Positions 44,199-54,023 of a DNA stretch of 64,000 bases are shown in pieces. Source of the DNA: Paenibacillus paridis (GTDB lineage Bacteria > Bacillota > Bacilli > Paenibacillales > Paenibacillaceae); assembly GCF_006345825.1 (NCBI RefSeq), contig NZ_VCIX01000092.1, forward strand, positions 434,001 to 498,000, in the 5' to 3' direction. Each line of letters begins with the position of its first letter. Within the stretch, counting starts at the first letter, position 1. The position numbers and the translations under genes are program-made. The notes beneath the pieces are model-generated. The model worked only from the letters and a program-made list of their open reading frames with translations. It was not told the origin of the DNA and did not search any database.

Positions 44199-45155
44199 AT
44201 GAAGAGCGCGCAAGAAGGTGCAGCCGCTCTGTACCATAGCCAGCCAAAGGGCAGATCAAGCCTGCTGAGGAATATAGCAAAGAGTTATGATCTATACCTC
44301 ATGCTGCTGCTGCCGATTGCTTGGTATTTGATCTTTCACTACGGTCCGCTGTACGGATTGCAAATCGCATTCAAAAATTTCAATCCGGCAAAGGGGATTC
44401 TCGGTAGCCCTTGGGAAGGGTTCGGTCATTTCGAAAGGTTTTTCGACTCGTATTACTTCTGGAGGCTGCTATGGAACACCGTGTCCATCAACTTGTTCTC
44501 GCTAATCATCGCATTTCCGATTCCCATTATGCTGGCGCTTCTGGTCAATGAAATTCGGAGCAAATCCTTCAGCAAGTGGCTGCAAAACATTACGTATATT
44601 CCCCATTTCATTTCGGTTGTCGTGATCGTAGGTATATTAAATGTATTTCTCTCACCGAATGGGCCGATTAATATGCTGATTGAGGCTTTCGGCGGCACAT
44701 CGATCCGCTTTCTAGAGACAGCGGGCTGGTTCAAAACGATCTTCATCAGCTCGAATATTTGGCAGAACATGGGCTGGCAATCGATTATCTACATTGCGGC
44801 GCTAAGCGGGGTGAATCCGCAGCTATACGAAGCGGCCAAGATGGATGGGGCGTCGAGGCTCAGGCGCATATGGCATGTATCGCTGCCGGGCATAGCATCG
44901 GTCGTCGTGATCCTGCTCATTCTGGATGTTGGCCATTTCATGAACGTCGGTTTTGAGAAAATTTTGCTCATGCAAAATAACTTGAATCTGGAATCAAGCG
45001 ACGTGATCTCTACGTTTGTCTATACGACAGGCATATTAAAGGGAGAATACAGCTACACCGCTGCTATTGGATTATTCAATTCGGTCATCAACCTCATCTT
45101 GCTGCTAATGGTGAATCGGTTTGCGCGCAAGACGTCGGAAACGAGCTTATGGTAA
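44199..45155 (+). CDS. ABC transporter permease (LplB-like)
   Basis: A 318-residue six-helix permease with the EAA loop 'Y-E-A-A-K-M-D-G-A-S-R-L-R-R-I-W'. The N-terminal 'Y-L-M-L-L-L-P-I-A-W-Y-L-I-F-H-Y-G-P' is the usual LplB signature. The start at 44199 has AAGGAG at a 9-nt spacing. The ATG at 44193 would be too close to it. It pairs with the next permease. Confidence 0.93.
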   Translation: MKSAQEGAAALYHSQPKGRSSLLRNIAKSYDLYLMLLLPIAWYLIFHYGPLYGLQIAFKNFNPAKGILGSPWEGFGHFERFFDSYYFWRLLWNTVSINLFSLIIAFPIPIMLALLVNEIRSKSFSKWLQNITYIPHFISVVVIVGILNVFLSPNGPINMLIEAFGGTSIRFLETAGWFKTIFISSNIWQNMGWQSIIYIAALSGVNPQLYEAAKMDGASRLRRIWHVSLPGIASVVVILLILDVGHFMNVGFEKILLMQNNLNLESSDVISTFVYTTGILKGEYSYTAAIGLFNSVINLILLLMVNRFARKTSETSLW

Positions 45156-45171
45156 TGGAGGGAACACAGGC

Positions 45172-46068
45172 ATGTCGAAGCAGATGGCCATAAAGAAAAC
45201 GTCGGATGAACGGATATTTGATGCTGTTGTGTACGCGATTGCTGCTGTTATTATCATCATTGTGCTGTACCCGCTGCTCTTTATCGTCAGCGCTTCCTTT
45301 AGCGATCCGGCCAAAGTGCTGAACGGCGAAGTGTGGCTGCTGCCGAAGGGCGTGTCATTGGACGCGTACACCAACATTTTGCATAACGATAAAATCTGGG
45401 TAGGATACCGTAACACCATCATATATACCGTTGTCGGTACGGTTATCAACATCATCATGACGATTCTTGCGGCTTATCCATTGTCTCGCCCAGATCTTCC
45501 TGGACGCGGCGCCATTATGGTGTTAATTACGCTTACTATGTTTTTAAGCGGAGGGTTGATCCCTACCTATTTGCTGGTGAAAGAATTGGGAATGGTCAAC
45601 ACCATGTGGGCGCTGATCGTTCCAGGAGCGATTGCCACTTACAATTTGATCGTTATGAGGACGTATTTTCAGTCCAGTATCCCATGGGAGCTGCAGGAGG
45701 CTGCCCATATGGACGGCTGCTCCAACTGGAGACTGCTATTCAGCATTATTTTGCCATTATCCAAACCGATATTGGCTGTCATGCTTCTCTTTTATGCGGT
45801 AGGTCATTGGAATTCGTTCTTCCCTGCGCTGATCTATATCCGTGACGAAGCGCTGCACCCTCTCCAGCTTGTGCTGCGCGAAATTCTCATGATCAGCCAA
45901 TCAGCAGCCATCGAGGGTGGCAGCGTCGGGCTGGAAGATCAAATTTTGCTATCGGAGAGCATTAAGTTCGCGGTCATTATCGTCTCGACTTTGCCGGTAT
46001 TGATTATGTATCCATTCGTGCAGCGGCATTTCGTCAAGGGCGTTATGATCGGATCGATTAAAGGTTAG
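45172..46068 (+). CDS. ABC transporter permease (YtcP/LplC-like)
   Basis: A 298-residue six-helix permease. The EAA loop is 'E-L-Q-E-A-A-H-M-D-G-C-S-N-W-R-L' and the C-terminus 'H-F-V-K-G-V-M-I-G-S-I-K-G' is typical of the YtcP/LplC type. GGAGGG lies upstream of ATG 45172. As in the first importer there is no ATPase gene nearby. It is followed after 37 bp by GH51, so the imported sugar is probably an arabino-oligosaccharide. Confidence 0.93.
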   Translation: MSKQMAIKKTSDERIFDAVVYAIAAVIIIIVLYPLLFIVSASFSDPAKVLNGEVWLLPKGVSLDAYTNILHNDKIWVGYRNTIIYTVVGTVINIIMTILAAYPLSRPDLPGRGAIMVLITLTMFLSGGLIPTYLLVKELGMVNTMWALIVPGAIATYNLIVMRTYFQSSIPWELQEAAHMDGCSNWRLLFSIILPLSKPILAVMLLFYAVGHWNSFFPALIYIRDEALHPLQLVLREILMISQSAAIEGGSVGLEDQILLSESIKFAVIIVSTLPVLIMYPFVQRHFVKGVMIGSIKG

Positions 46069-46105
46069 CGCAGCTACCCTATGACAAATCAGTTGGAGGC
46101 TCATT

Positions 46106-48127
46106 TTGAAAACTAACGCAAAGATTACGATTGATTGCAGCCATGCAAGTCAGCATACGGTTAACCCTTACTTGTTCGGACATTTCGTTGAAGATATTCG
46201 GGATCATATGGAAGCGATGCTCGCGTACCCGCTTAAGGATATGGATTTTGAAAGCAAGGCTGGATCGAAGAAGGAAATTTCCGGAAGCTGGTACGCCTAT
46301 ACGAACGGGCGGAACACGAAGTATGCGCTGGAGGCGCCTGCACCGAAGCATTCGGGCCGCACCCAACGTATCCTTCTTCGCAGTGATGATGAGGCCTTTG
46401 CGGGAGTTGCACAAAAAATAGCGCTTAAGGGACCAACGGATTTTGTGGTCAAGCTTGTCGCTCGTTCCTCCATCGAGTTAAAGTTTATCATTGTCGAAGC
46501 GGTGGATCGCCGCACGGAAGAGCTCCTTGGACAAGTCCGGATCGAGCTCGAAAGTCACAACTGGCGTGAGCATAAGGCGATGCTGTCGATTTCCCGAGCA
46601 TGCGCTGACGCTGAGCTTCGCGCATACATTCCAGCCGATCACCCAAGGTGGGCCGATCATGTGTCAACAGGCATGCTTTGGATCGACCATTTGTCTATAT
46701 TGCCGGTGGATTCCATCGCCAGGGTGAAACGTGAAGTTATCGATATGACACGGGAACTGAATGCGGGGATGATGAGGCTCGCCGGTAACTACATCAGCGC
46801 CTACCATTGGGAGCATGGTATAGGCCCTGTTCTTGAGCGACCCGTCATGTACAACGAAGCGTGGGGAGGCTGGACCAGCAAATATTTTGGAACGGATGAA
46901 TTTATTCGGTTTTGCCGGGAGCTACAGGTGGAGCCGCTCATCTGTGTAAACGACGGATCAGGGACACCCGAGGAGGCTGCTCAGTGGATTGAATATTGCA
47001 ACGGCAGCGTCGATACGCCGATGGGGGCGAAACGTGCAGCGAATGGGAATCCTGAGCCGTACAATGTCCGCTATTGGGAGATTGGCAACGAGGTATGGGG
47101 CCAGTGGCAGGTGGGTACTTGCCCCGCGGATCAATTCGCTAAGCGCACGGTTTCATTTGCCCAAGCGATGAAGGCGGCTGATCCCTCAATTCTTCTTCTG
47201 GCCTGCGGCCACTTCGAGCAGGAATGGAACAAGACTGTCCTCGACTTGGCTGGCGAGCATTTCGATTATCTTACGTTGCACTTTTATCATGGCTACGGGC
47301 CCTTCGGCATGGACCGGAATACGCCTGCGGAGGATCGCTATAAAGCGATTGCTGCATTTCCGGAGTTTACCCGTCACTACATTACAAAAACAACAGAGCA
47401 AATTCTTGCGAATGCGAAGCACAGCCATGTGAAGCTGGCGATTACCGAATACAACACGATGTATTATCCAAACACGATTCGCAAAGGCCTGCCGAACGAG
47501 CATACTTTAGGCGCGGCCGTAGCCAATGCTGCTAACCTGAATGAAATGATACGCTGCAGCGATATGGTTCATATCGGCAGCTTCTCTGATCTTGTGAACG
47601 GCTGGCTCGGCGGCTGCATTCGCGTTGGCGATTATTATGCCGATCAATATTGCGGCAAGGAGCCCGGCTGGAGCGGCTTGCCCCTAACCATATACGGCAC
47701 GCCAACTTATGAAGTGCTGAAGCTTTACGCGAATCGAGATGTACGGCATCTGGTTCCCGCCACGGCAGCGTGCGGAAGCTTTGCAGTTCCTTCACTTAAG
47801 GAGACCCCTTTATCCCTGGACGCGCTGCCTGATCTTGATATTGTCGCAGGCACGAACAGCGATCACACCTCCGTCACTGCATTTATCGTGAATCGCAGCT
47901 TGCACGAGGTGAAAGCGACGCTTGACCTTCAACACTTCGAGGCTGCGGAAGAAACGGTTTTATATGAAATTACGGGAGATACCTACGACGATATCAATTC
48001 TGTGTTTGAGCCAGAACGGATCATTGGCAAGAAAAAAGTCGTCCCTGCCGAACAATGGCAGCGAGGCTACCCACTGCGCCCAACATCCGTTTATGTACTG
48101 GAAATGTTGGCAAAGCATCAGACATAG
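46106..48127 (+). CDS. GH51 alpha-L-arabinofuranosidase
   Basis: A 673-residue cytoplasmic enzyme with a barrel domain and C-terminal beta domain. The acid/base is E329 in 'W-E-I-G-N-E-V-W' and the nucleophile E448 in 'A-I-T-E-Y-N', the standard GH51 pair. An N-terminal region with carbohydrate-binding-like strands precedes the barrel, which makes it longer than the usual 500-residue intracellular type. Start is TTG 46106 with GGAGG 6 nt upstream. It releases arabinose from arabinan, arabinoxylan or arabinogalactan fragments brought in by the preceding importer. Confidence 0.92.
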   Translation: MKTNAKITIDCSHASQHTVNPYLFGHFVEDIRDHMEAMLAYPLKDMDFESKAGSKKEISGSWYAYTNGRNTKYALEAPAPKHSGRTQRILLRSDDEAFAGVAQKIALKGPTDFVVKLVARSSIELKFIIVEAVDRRTEELLGQVRIELESHNWREHKAMLSISRACADAELRAYIPADHPRWADHVSTGMLWIDHLSILPVDSIARVKREVIDMTRELNAGMMRLAGNYISAYHWEHGIGPVLERPVMYNEAWGGWTSKYFGTDEFIRFCRELQVEPLICVNDGSGTPEEAAQWIEYCNGSVDTPMGAKRAANGNPEPYNVRYWEIGNEVWGQWQVGTCPADQFAKRTVSFAQAMKAADPSILLLACGHFEQEWNKTVLDLAGEHFDYLTLHFYHGYGPFGMDRNTPAEDRYKAIAAFPEFTRHYITKTTEQILANAKHSHVKLAITEYNTMYYPNTIRKGLPNEHTLGAAVANAANLNEMIRCSDMVHIGSFSDLVNGWLGGCIRVGDYYADQYCGKEPGWSGLPLTIYGTPTYEVLKLYANRDVRHLVPATAACGSFAVPSLKETPLSLDALPDLDIVAGTNSDHTSVTAFIVNRSLHEVKATLDLQHFEAAEETVLYEITGDTYDDINSVFEPERIIGKKKVVPAEQWQRGYPLRPTSVYVLEMLAKHQT

Positions 48128-48137
48128 GAGGCACAGC

Positions 48138-49904
48138 ATGACAACTAAGGCATATAGCAAGGACTATCCCAGACCGCAATTTGTACGCGACCATTGGTTA
48201 TGCTTAAACGGCGAATGGAGCTTTCGATTCGATGACCGCGGCTTAGGGGAGAAAGAGAAGTGGCACAAGGAATTCGAAGAAACCCACAAAATAAACGTGC
48301 CCTTTACGTATGAAACCAAAGCGAGCGGAATCGGAGTCGAACAATTCCATCCGCAAGTATGGTACAGCAAAGCTGTTCATATTTCGAAGGAGGCTGAAGG
48401 CAAACGGGTCATCCTGCATTTTCAAGCGGTGGATTATGAAGCTAAAGTGTGGGTAAACGGAACGTTAGCCGGCCAGCATCAGGGAGGCTATGCGGCTTTC
48501 TCGTTTGATATTACCCCGTACCTCGCATTCGGAGCAGAAAATCAAGTGACAGTAAAGGTTGTAGATAGCAATAGCTGCTATCAGCCCCGAGGCAAGCAGC
48601 GTTGGATCGAAGACAATTTCGAATGCTTCTATGTCCAGACCACCGGGATTTGGCAGACGGTCTGGATGGAATATGTGGAGGAACAGCGGCTTGACGCCGT
48701 TAAGATCACGCCTGATTTCGACCGTTCCAGCGTCCGGTTTGATTACGAGGTACAAGGGGTGGAGGAAGGTACTGCAGGAGACCTACGGCTGGAGGCTATC
48801 GTTACGTTCAAAGGCAAACCTGTAAAGAAGGTTAGTCTAGCCATTGATCGCCCGTGCCTGAGCGTTGAGGTTGATCTGCTGCATGAGGCGAACGGGCCGT
48901 GGAAAAAAAGCTTCTGGTCGCCGCAGCATCCAAACCTATACGACGTGGAATTTGTGCTGTATGCGAAGGATCAGGTCGTGGATAGAGTGTTCTCCTATTT
49001 CGGCATGCGGAAGATTTCCATTAAGAATGGAGAGGTGCTGCTGAATAATGTGCCGATCTATCAGCGATTGATTCTGGATCAGGGGTATTGGGCCGACAGC
49101 CATCTGACTCCACCAAGCGAGGAAGCTTTAATTGAAGATATCGATTATATTTTAGCGATGGGTTACAACGGTGTGCGCAAGCATATGAAGATCGAAGATG
49201 CTCGCTTTCTCTATTGGTGCGACGTGAAAGGGCTGCTTGTGTGGTCGGAGATGGCGGCAACCTTCGAGTATCATGACCGTGCAGTTGAGGCATTCACGAA
49301 GGAATGGCTAGAGATAGTCAGGCAGCAATATAATCATCCAAGTATAATTACTTGGGTACCGTTTAACGAATCGTGGGGCGTTCCGTCTATTTTGCGCGAT
49401 AAGCGGCAGCAGAAGTTTACGGAGGGCATCTATCATCTGACGAAAGCCATTGATCCTTACCGTCCGGTCATAACGAACGATGGCTGGGAACATACGGTGT
49501 CTGACATTATAACGCTGCATGATTACGTCGCATCGGGCGATGACTTTCTAAAGCGTTATGCCGATAAGGAAGCGATTTTGAACAATGAAAAGACTTGCAA
49601 TCAGTGGAAATATGCATTTGCCGAAGGGTATAAATACCGAGGTCAGCCAATCATCATCAGCGAATTTGGAGGCATCGCGTTTAAGTCGGACAAAGGCTGG
49701 GGTTATGGCGACCAAGTAGCTTCGGAAGAGGATTTCATTAAGCGATTCAAAGGCATTGTCCAAGCGATCAAGGATGTTGGGTATATTAGCGGTTACTGCT
49801 ATACGCAGCTTACGGATGTCCAGCAGGAAATCAATGGGCTTCTGACTGAGGACCGCAAGCCGAAAATTCCTTTGGCTACCATTAAATCAATAAATTTAGC
49901 CTGA
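48138..49904 (+). CDS. GH2 family glycosidase (beta-galactosidase/beta-glucuronidase-like)
   Basis: A 588-residue GH2 protein: sugar-binding domain, Ig-like domain, then the barrel. The acid/base is E411 in 'P-F-N-E-S-W' and the nucleophile E509 in 'I-S-E-F-G-G'. The start at 48138 lies 10 bp after the GH51 stop with GGAGG upstream. The much earlier in-frame start at 47922 would overlap GH51. Shorter GH2 enzymes of this type act on beta-galactosides, glucuronides or arabinosides. Its coupling to GH51 suggests a shared arabinogalactan-like substrate, but the sugar specificity is not readable. Confidence 0.9.
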   Translation: MTTKAYSKDYPRPQFVRDHWLCLNGEWSFRFDDRGLGEKEKWHKEFEETHKINVPFTYETKASGIGVEQFHPQVWYSKAVHISKEAEGKRVILHFQAVDYEAKVWVNGTLAGQHQGGYAAFSFDITPYLAFGAENQVTVKVVDSNSCYQPRGKQRWIEDNFECFYVQTTGIWQTVWMEYVEEQRLDAVKITPDFDRSSVRFDYEVQGVEEGTAGDLRLEAIVTFKGKPVKKVSLAIDRPCLSVEVDLLHEANGPWKKSFWSPQHPNLYDVEFVLYAKDQVVDRVFSYFGMRKISIKNGEVLLNNVPIYQRLILDQGYWADSHLTPPSEEALIEDIDYILAMGYNGVRKHMKIEDARFLYWCDVKGLLVWSEMAATFEYHDRAVEAFTKEWLEIVRQQYNHPSIITWVPFNESWGVPSILRDKRQQKFTEGIYHLTKAIDPYRPVITNDGWEHTVSDIITLHDYVASGDDFLKRYADKEAILNNEKTCNQWKYAFAEGYKYRGQPIIISEFGGIAFKSDKGWGYGDQVASEEDFIKRFKGIVQAIKDVGYISGYCYTQLTDVQQEINGLLTEDRKPKIPLATIKSINLA

Positions 49905-49991
49905 TTGGAAAGATTGATCGAAGTCAAGATTATATCGCGCTTCCTTTGCTATAGAGACCGATGAATACTTGCACCAGTTAATCCACTCGCC

Positions 49992-50036
49992 GAGAAACCC
50001 AAGTCTACTTGAAGACAGCGGGTTTCTCTTTTTTTG
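49992..50036 (+). terminator. Terminator closing the importer-GH51-GH2 operon
   Basis: GAGAAACCC (49992-50000) and GGGTTTCTC (50020-50028) pair, followed by eight T residues. Confidence 0.9.
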
Positions 50037-50055
50037 TAAGCTATACGCAAGGACC

Positions 50056-50901
50056 TTATGATTTTCGGTAAAAGCTTGGCGACTGCCCGTGGTAGCTTTT
50101 AAAGGCATGGGTAAAGGAGTATACGTCTGAATACCCGAGAGACAGGGCAATATGCGAAATCGGCAGAGCCGTTGTCAGCACGATTTGCATAGCGTCTGCC
50201 ATAATTAGATTCGTTAGGTAACGATGTGGCCGAATACCGGTCTTCTGCTGAAAGACATTTGAAAAATGCGAGCGGTGAATCCCGACATGATCGGCCATAT
50301 CTGCCACGCTTATACCGTCTTTATAATATAAATGAATGTAGTCGATGCTTGTAGCGACCCAATCATCGGTAGGTGAGGACGCTTTTATCGGTTTAGCCAA
50401 TTGAATGATCTGATTGAGTATCGAGTAAAATTTTTGCGTCAATGAGAAGTCATCCTGTTTCACGAGCTGCTTCCATTCGGTTGCAAATTGGAAAAAGGAT
50501 TGCTCAAGCTCTTGGTTGAAAAAATTTTTGATATAGGGATGTTTGAGCGTAAGCCCAAGGCGGCGGGTGACGAGCGGCATTTGTTTACCTTCAGCAGCAA
50601 CCCAAAACATTTTTAGCGCAGGTTCGGCATGAGGCGTAATGTAATATTCATGAATGCTATGAGGGAATAAGACGAACAGGTCGCCTCGCGTAAGCATAAT
50701 TTCTTCCTGATTCATGCGCAGTGTAACCTGGCCTGCAAGAACAAAATGCAAGCTATGATAGGCAATAAATCGCGGCCCGATATGGTAATTTGGTTTTGCC
50801 TCGTTATAGCCGATACGGATAGGTATCACTCCGTTATGCTTTTCTAATGCATTGGGAGTATGAAACAAATGTTCCGCATATTCATGGGTGAACTCTATCA
50901 T
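50056..50901 (-). CDS. AraC-family transcriptional regulator
   Basis: A 281-residue protein with a cupin domain ('Y-H-S-L-H-F-V-L-A-G-Q-V-T', 'F-V-L-F-P-H-S-I-H') and AraC HTH ('H-R-S-H-F-S-N-V-F', 'Y-S-D-V-Y-S-F-T-H-A-F-K'). It resembles the AraC protein at 38094 throughout, including the N-P-N-Y or K-P-N-Y segment before the cupin, so the two are likely paralogues. It converges on GH2. Its likely targets are the neighbouring glycan genes or the sulfatase upstream on the same strand. Confidence 0.9.
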   Translation of the reverse strand: MIEFTHEYAEHLFHTPNALEKHNGVIPIRIGYNEAKPNYHIGPRFIAYHSLHFVLAGQVTLRMNQEEIMLTRGDLFVLFPHSIHEYYITPHAEPALKMFWVAAEGKQMPLVTRRLGLTLKHPYIKNFFNQELEQSFFQFATEWKQLVKQDDFSLTQKFYSILNQIIQLAKPIKASSPTDDWVATSIDYIHLYYKDGISVADMADHVGIHRSHFSNVFQQKTGIRPHRYLTNLIMADAMQIVLTTALPISHIALSLGYSDVYSFTHAFKSYHGQSPSFYRKS

Positions 50902-50991
50902 TCAGACGACCTCTTCCGAAGTTAAAGTTGATGAAAGTTACTATCATTTTAACATCGTCAGCCAGGAGTGAATAGTAAATCGTTAGATGAG

Positions 50992-51060
50992 AAAAAGGCC
51001 TCAAGCCTTCCAATCGGCGCCACGAGCTAAAGGGTACCGGTTTGGTTACTGACTTGAGGC
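50992..51060 (-). terminator. Long-loop hairpin after the sulfatase
   Basis: On the minus strand GCCTCAAG and CTTGAGGC (plus-strand positions 51053-51060 and 50998-51005) pair across a 47-nt loop and are followed by CTTTTT. The long loop lowers confidence. It lies just past the sulfatase stop codon. Confidence 0.5.
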
Positions 51061-51075
51061 ACTGCTTAGAATAGG

Positions 51076-52611
51076 TTAAGCGTGACAAATTCGGGGCATG
51101 GGCATCGATTCTTTACCGAGTTCAGCCCAGGCATATTTTAGCAGAAGCTCTGCTTTTAGACTGGCATAATCAGGGTTATCCCACAAGTTATGAAGCTCGC
51201 TTTGGTCCTCTTGCAGGTCGAAAATTTCACCGTACGTCTGGTTATAATAAATCGTAATTTTATATCGTTTATCTACGTACGTTTTCTGATGGATGGTGGT
51301 CGCCTCATGCCGGAATTCACAAATCGCATGGTCTCTTGCCTGCTCAGACCTGCCGAGCCATACGTCCTTCTGGTCTACTCCTGTCATGGCGTGAGGAATA
51401 GGCAGATTTGAGAACGACAGGAAGGTAGGGGCTAGATCGACTAGGGATTGAAATGACGAAGAGGTCTTGCCAGCCGCAACGTGTCCCGGGTACCTCACGA
51501 TGAAAGGCAGCTTTATCAAATCCTCATAGTGGAAGCCGCCCTTAGCCTGCAAGCCGTGCTGTCCAAAGAAATGGCCATGATCGGTTGTAAAGACGACTAG
51601 CGTATTCTCAGCTAAACCGAGCTGGTCTAATTGATCAAGGATCGTTCCAATATATTTATCCATCATGCTGACCATGCCATAATATACAGCAACCAGCTTT
51701 TTCCTGTCCGTTTCCGTCAGCCTGAATTTGCTGCCATACTCATAGTAATGATGGGAGCGGTAACCGTGAATGTCGAAGCCGCTCTCCCGCAAGAACGAGA
51801 AGTCTGGCGACTCTTCCTGAGTCATTCGGAAATGCGGCGGATTATGATCGTGTTCGCCCGGAACCACGGAAGGGATGCTTAGCTGGTCAGGGTCATACAT
51901 CTTGTCCCATGGCTCAGGAACCAGGTATTCAGGGTGAGGGTCAAAAAAGCTGGACCACATAAAAAAGCTGTCGTCCTTCTGTTTATATTGTTCCAATAAC
52001 AGATTCGTTCGTTCGGCGATCCAGGTGTTGTAGTGGTATTTCTCAGGAATTGGCCATTTGTAAGTTTGGTTAGGATCCATAGTGCCTGTTGGAGGCAAGA
52101 AATAATCTCGCCAATTGGTGCACCCTTTATCCTCCAGCCATGCTGCATAGTGCTGCCCGACATGCGCTTCATTGGTATGGTTTCTTGCAAGCTCAACATG
52201 AGAGAAGCCGTAAAAAGAATCATGGTGGGTTCTCCAGTAATCCAAATCCTGAAGCAAGGGATACGATTCGAGCGATGGATATTGTTCTGTTGAGCGCAGG
52301 GGCTGAAAATGTGCTTTGCCAACCAAAGCGGTTTGGTATCCGGCTTGCTGGAAGTCCTCTCCAATGGTATGCCGGTCCTCGAGCAGCTTTGTTCCTAGCG
52401 TCCAGGCGCCGTGCTGGCTGGGATACATGCCGGTAATTATAGATGCGCGGCTCGGTGTACAAGTAGGATTAGGGCAATAAGCGCGGCTGAACGTTGTGCC
52501 TTCGCGAACCAGTCGGTCCAGATTTGGAGTGTGAATTTCATGATTAAATGCGCCGATCGTATTCCAATGCTGCTGGTCGCTCGTAATGAGTAGAATATTT
52601 GGCTTTTTCAT
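51076..52611 (-). CDS. Sulfatase (formylglycine-dependent)
   Basis: A 511-residue arylsulfatase-type enzyme. The sequence begins with metal-binding D12 in 'I-T-S-D-Q-Q' and carries the maturation motif C51-T-P-S-R-A-S at 51-57, where the Cys is converted to formylglycine. Later metal ligands are in 'F-T-T-D-H-G-H-F-F-G'. No signal peptide is present, so it acts in the cytoplasm on imported sulfated molecules, possibly sulfated glycans or choline-sulfate-like esters. AAAGGAG lies 8 nt upstream. The enzyme expected to mature it is encoded at 54024-54998. Confidence 0.93.
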   Translation of the reverse strand: MKKPNILLITSDQQHWNTIGAFNHEIHTPNLDRLVREGTTFSRAYCPNPTCTPSRASIITGMYPSQHGAWTLGTKLLEDRHTIGEDFQQAGYQTALVGKAHFQPLRSTEQYPSLESYPLLQDLDYWRTHHDSFYGFSHVELARNHTNEAHVGQHYAAWLEDKGCTNWRDYFLPPTGTMDPNQTYKWPIPEKYHYNTWIAERTNLLLEQYKQKDDSFFMWSSFFDPHPEYLVPEPWDKMYDPDQLSIPSVVPGEHDHNPPHFRMTQEESPDFSFLRESGFDIHGYRSHHYYEYGSKFRLTETDRKKLVAVYYGMVSMMDKYIGTILDQLDQLGLAENTLVVFTTDHGHFFGQHGLQAKGGFHYEDLIKLPFIVRYPGHVAAGKTSSSFQSLVDLAPTFLSFSNLPIPHAMTGVDQKDVWLGRSEQARDHAICEFRHEATTIHQKTYVDKRYKITIYYNQTYGEIFDLQEDQSELHNLWDNPDYASLKAELLLKYAWAELGKESMPMPRICHA

Positions 52612-52809
52612 AGAAACAGCTCCTTTCTGCTTCCCATTATAGACAATAAGAATAGGAAGAAGGATGCCACAATGTGTTATCCGTATTTGTTAATTTGTAA
52701 GATAGGATGAAATAAATGTTTTTATCAAAATGGCGTTAAGGTGTACTATTAATGGGTGAATTCTGCTTGCTGCGACTGGAAGACAATTAGAGGAAGGTAG
52801 TGTTACAAA

Positions 52810-53430
52810 GTGAATCGTTCTCCATCGAGTTCTCCTCGATTAATTGCTTTATTCTGGAGCTTTCTGAAACTTGCGCCTATTTCATTTGGAGGTGGATACG
52901 CCACGTTTCCTGCGCTTGAACGGGAGATTGTTGCGAGCAGGAAATGGATGAACGAAGAGGAGTTGCAAGAAACACTTTCTCTTGCTGCTGCAGCTCCTGG
53001 AGGAGTAGCCGTTAATGCCTCATTCTTGATCGGATACCGACTTGGCGGGTTGAAGGGCGCGGCCGCATCCGCATCCGGTGCGATTATACCGACCTGTCTT
53101 GTCGTCATCGTACTCTTTCTGCTCTATCACAGGTTTAGTGACAGCCTGAAGGTGAAGGGGGCATTAAGAGGCATTGGCTGGGGAATTGTTGCTATGATCC
53201 TTTTTACCGTATTTAGGCTGGGGAAGGCATCCATTCGTGATACCCTTACGTTAGCCATTGCAATGATAAGCCTTATCCTTCTATTTTTGGAGGTACATCC
53301 AATTTGGCTTATCACGGGAGGAGCTGCTGTAAGCGTCCTTGCAACACTTGGTGGGGTTAAACGTGCAAAAAGCTTGCAGGCAGGGCAATCCAAGGCGGAT
53401 GTCGACAATTCTTATATGTATTTCATTTAG
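52810..53430 (+). CDS. CHR-family (chromate-type) transporter, subunit 1
   Basis: A 206-residue membrane protein with the single CHR domain of the short-chain chromate transporters: 'I-S-F-G-G-G-Y-A-T-F-P-A-L-E-R-E' near the N-terminus and 'A-A-P-G-G-V-A-V-N-A-S'. Short CHR proteins work as pairs of opposite topology, and the partner follows 25 bp downstream. Known members export chromate, an analogue of sulfate. The GTG start at 52810 has GGAAGG upstream at long spacing. Its divergence from a sulfatase gene suggests sulfate handling. Confidence 0.88.
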   Translation: MNRSPSSSPRLIALFWSFLKLAPISFGGGYATFPALEREIVASRKWMNEEELQETLSLAAAAPGGVAVNASFLIGYRLGGLKGAAASASGAIIPTCLVVIVLFLLYHRFSDSLKVKGALRGIGWGIVAMILFTVFRLGKASIRDTLTLAIAMISLILLFLEVHPIWLITGGAAVSVLATLGGVKRAKSLQAGQSKADVDNSYMYFI

Positions 53431-53455
53431 GCAATTTCATCTGGGAGGGAAATTC

Positions 53456-53986
53456 ATGGCAGGGTTATTTTGGTTTTTTCTGCAAATGGGCTTCGTTTCG
53501 TTTGGCGGGGGATACGCGTTGATCCCATTAATTGAGCGGGAGACGGAACGCCAAGCCTGGATGAGTAATGACATGCTCGTAGACGTGATCGCTGTGGCTG
53601 GGATGTCTCCGGGTCCCATTGCCGTTAATTTGGGCATGCTGGTTGGATATCAAACCTACGGGGTGATTGGTGCCATGATTAGTGTGCTGGGCTTACTGCT
53701 GCCCTCCATGGTAATGATTGCCGGATTGATTTACTTTATCACCAGGGATCATAAAAACTACTTGAAGCGCTGCATGTATGGCATACAGCCTGTTGTAGCA
53801 GCCCTTATCCTTTTTGCTGCTTACCAGCTCTGTGCGGCCCATTTATCCGCCAGCATGCCTATTAAAGAAGTACTGCCGGCCATTCTGATTGTAGCGGTAT
53901 GCTTCTATATGCTATTTCGTTTACGGTTACATCCGTTTGCAATCCTCTTATTCTCAGGGATTTGTGGAGCGGCATTTTATGCTTAA
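53456..53986 (+). CDS. CHR-family (chromate-type) transporter, subunit 2
   Basis: A 176-residue partner with the same CHR signature ('V-S-F-G-G-G-Y-A-L-I-P-L-I-E-R-E' and 'M-S-P-G-P-I-A-V-N-L-G') and about five or six hydrophobic helices. Start 53456 follows GGGAGGG. It precedes the formylglycine-generating enzyme by 37 bp, placing transporter pair and maturase in one operon. Confidence 0.88.
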   Translation: MAGLFWFFLQMGFVSFGGGYALIPLIERETERQAWMSNDMLVDVIAVAGMSPGPIAVNLGMLVGYQTYGVIGAMISVLGLLLPSMVMIAGLIYFITRDHKNYLKRCMYGIQPVVAALILFAAYQLCAAHLSASMPIKEVLPAILIVAVCFYMLFRLRLHPFAILLFSGICGAAFYA

Positions 53987-54023
53987 TCGGAAAATCGGAC
54001 TTGAACGGGAGAGGGGGAGAAGA

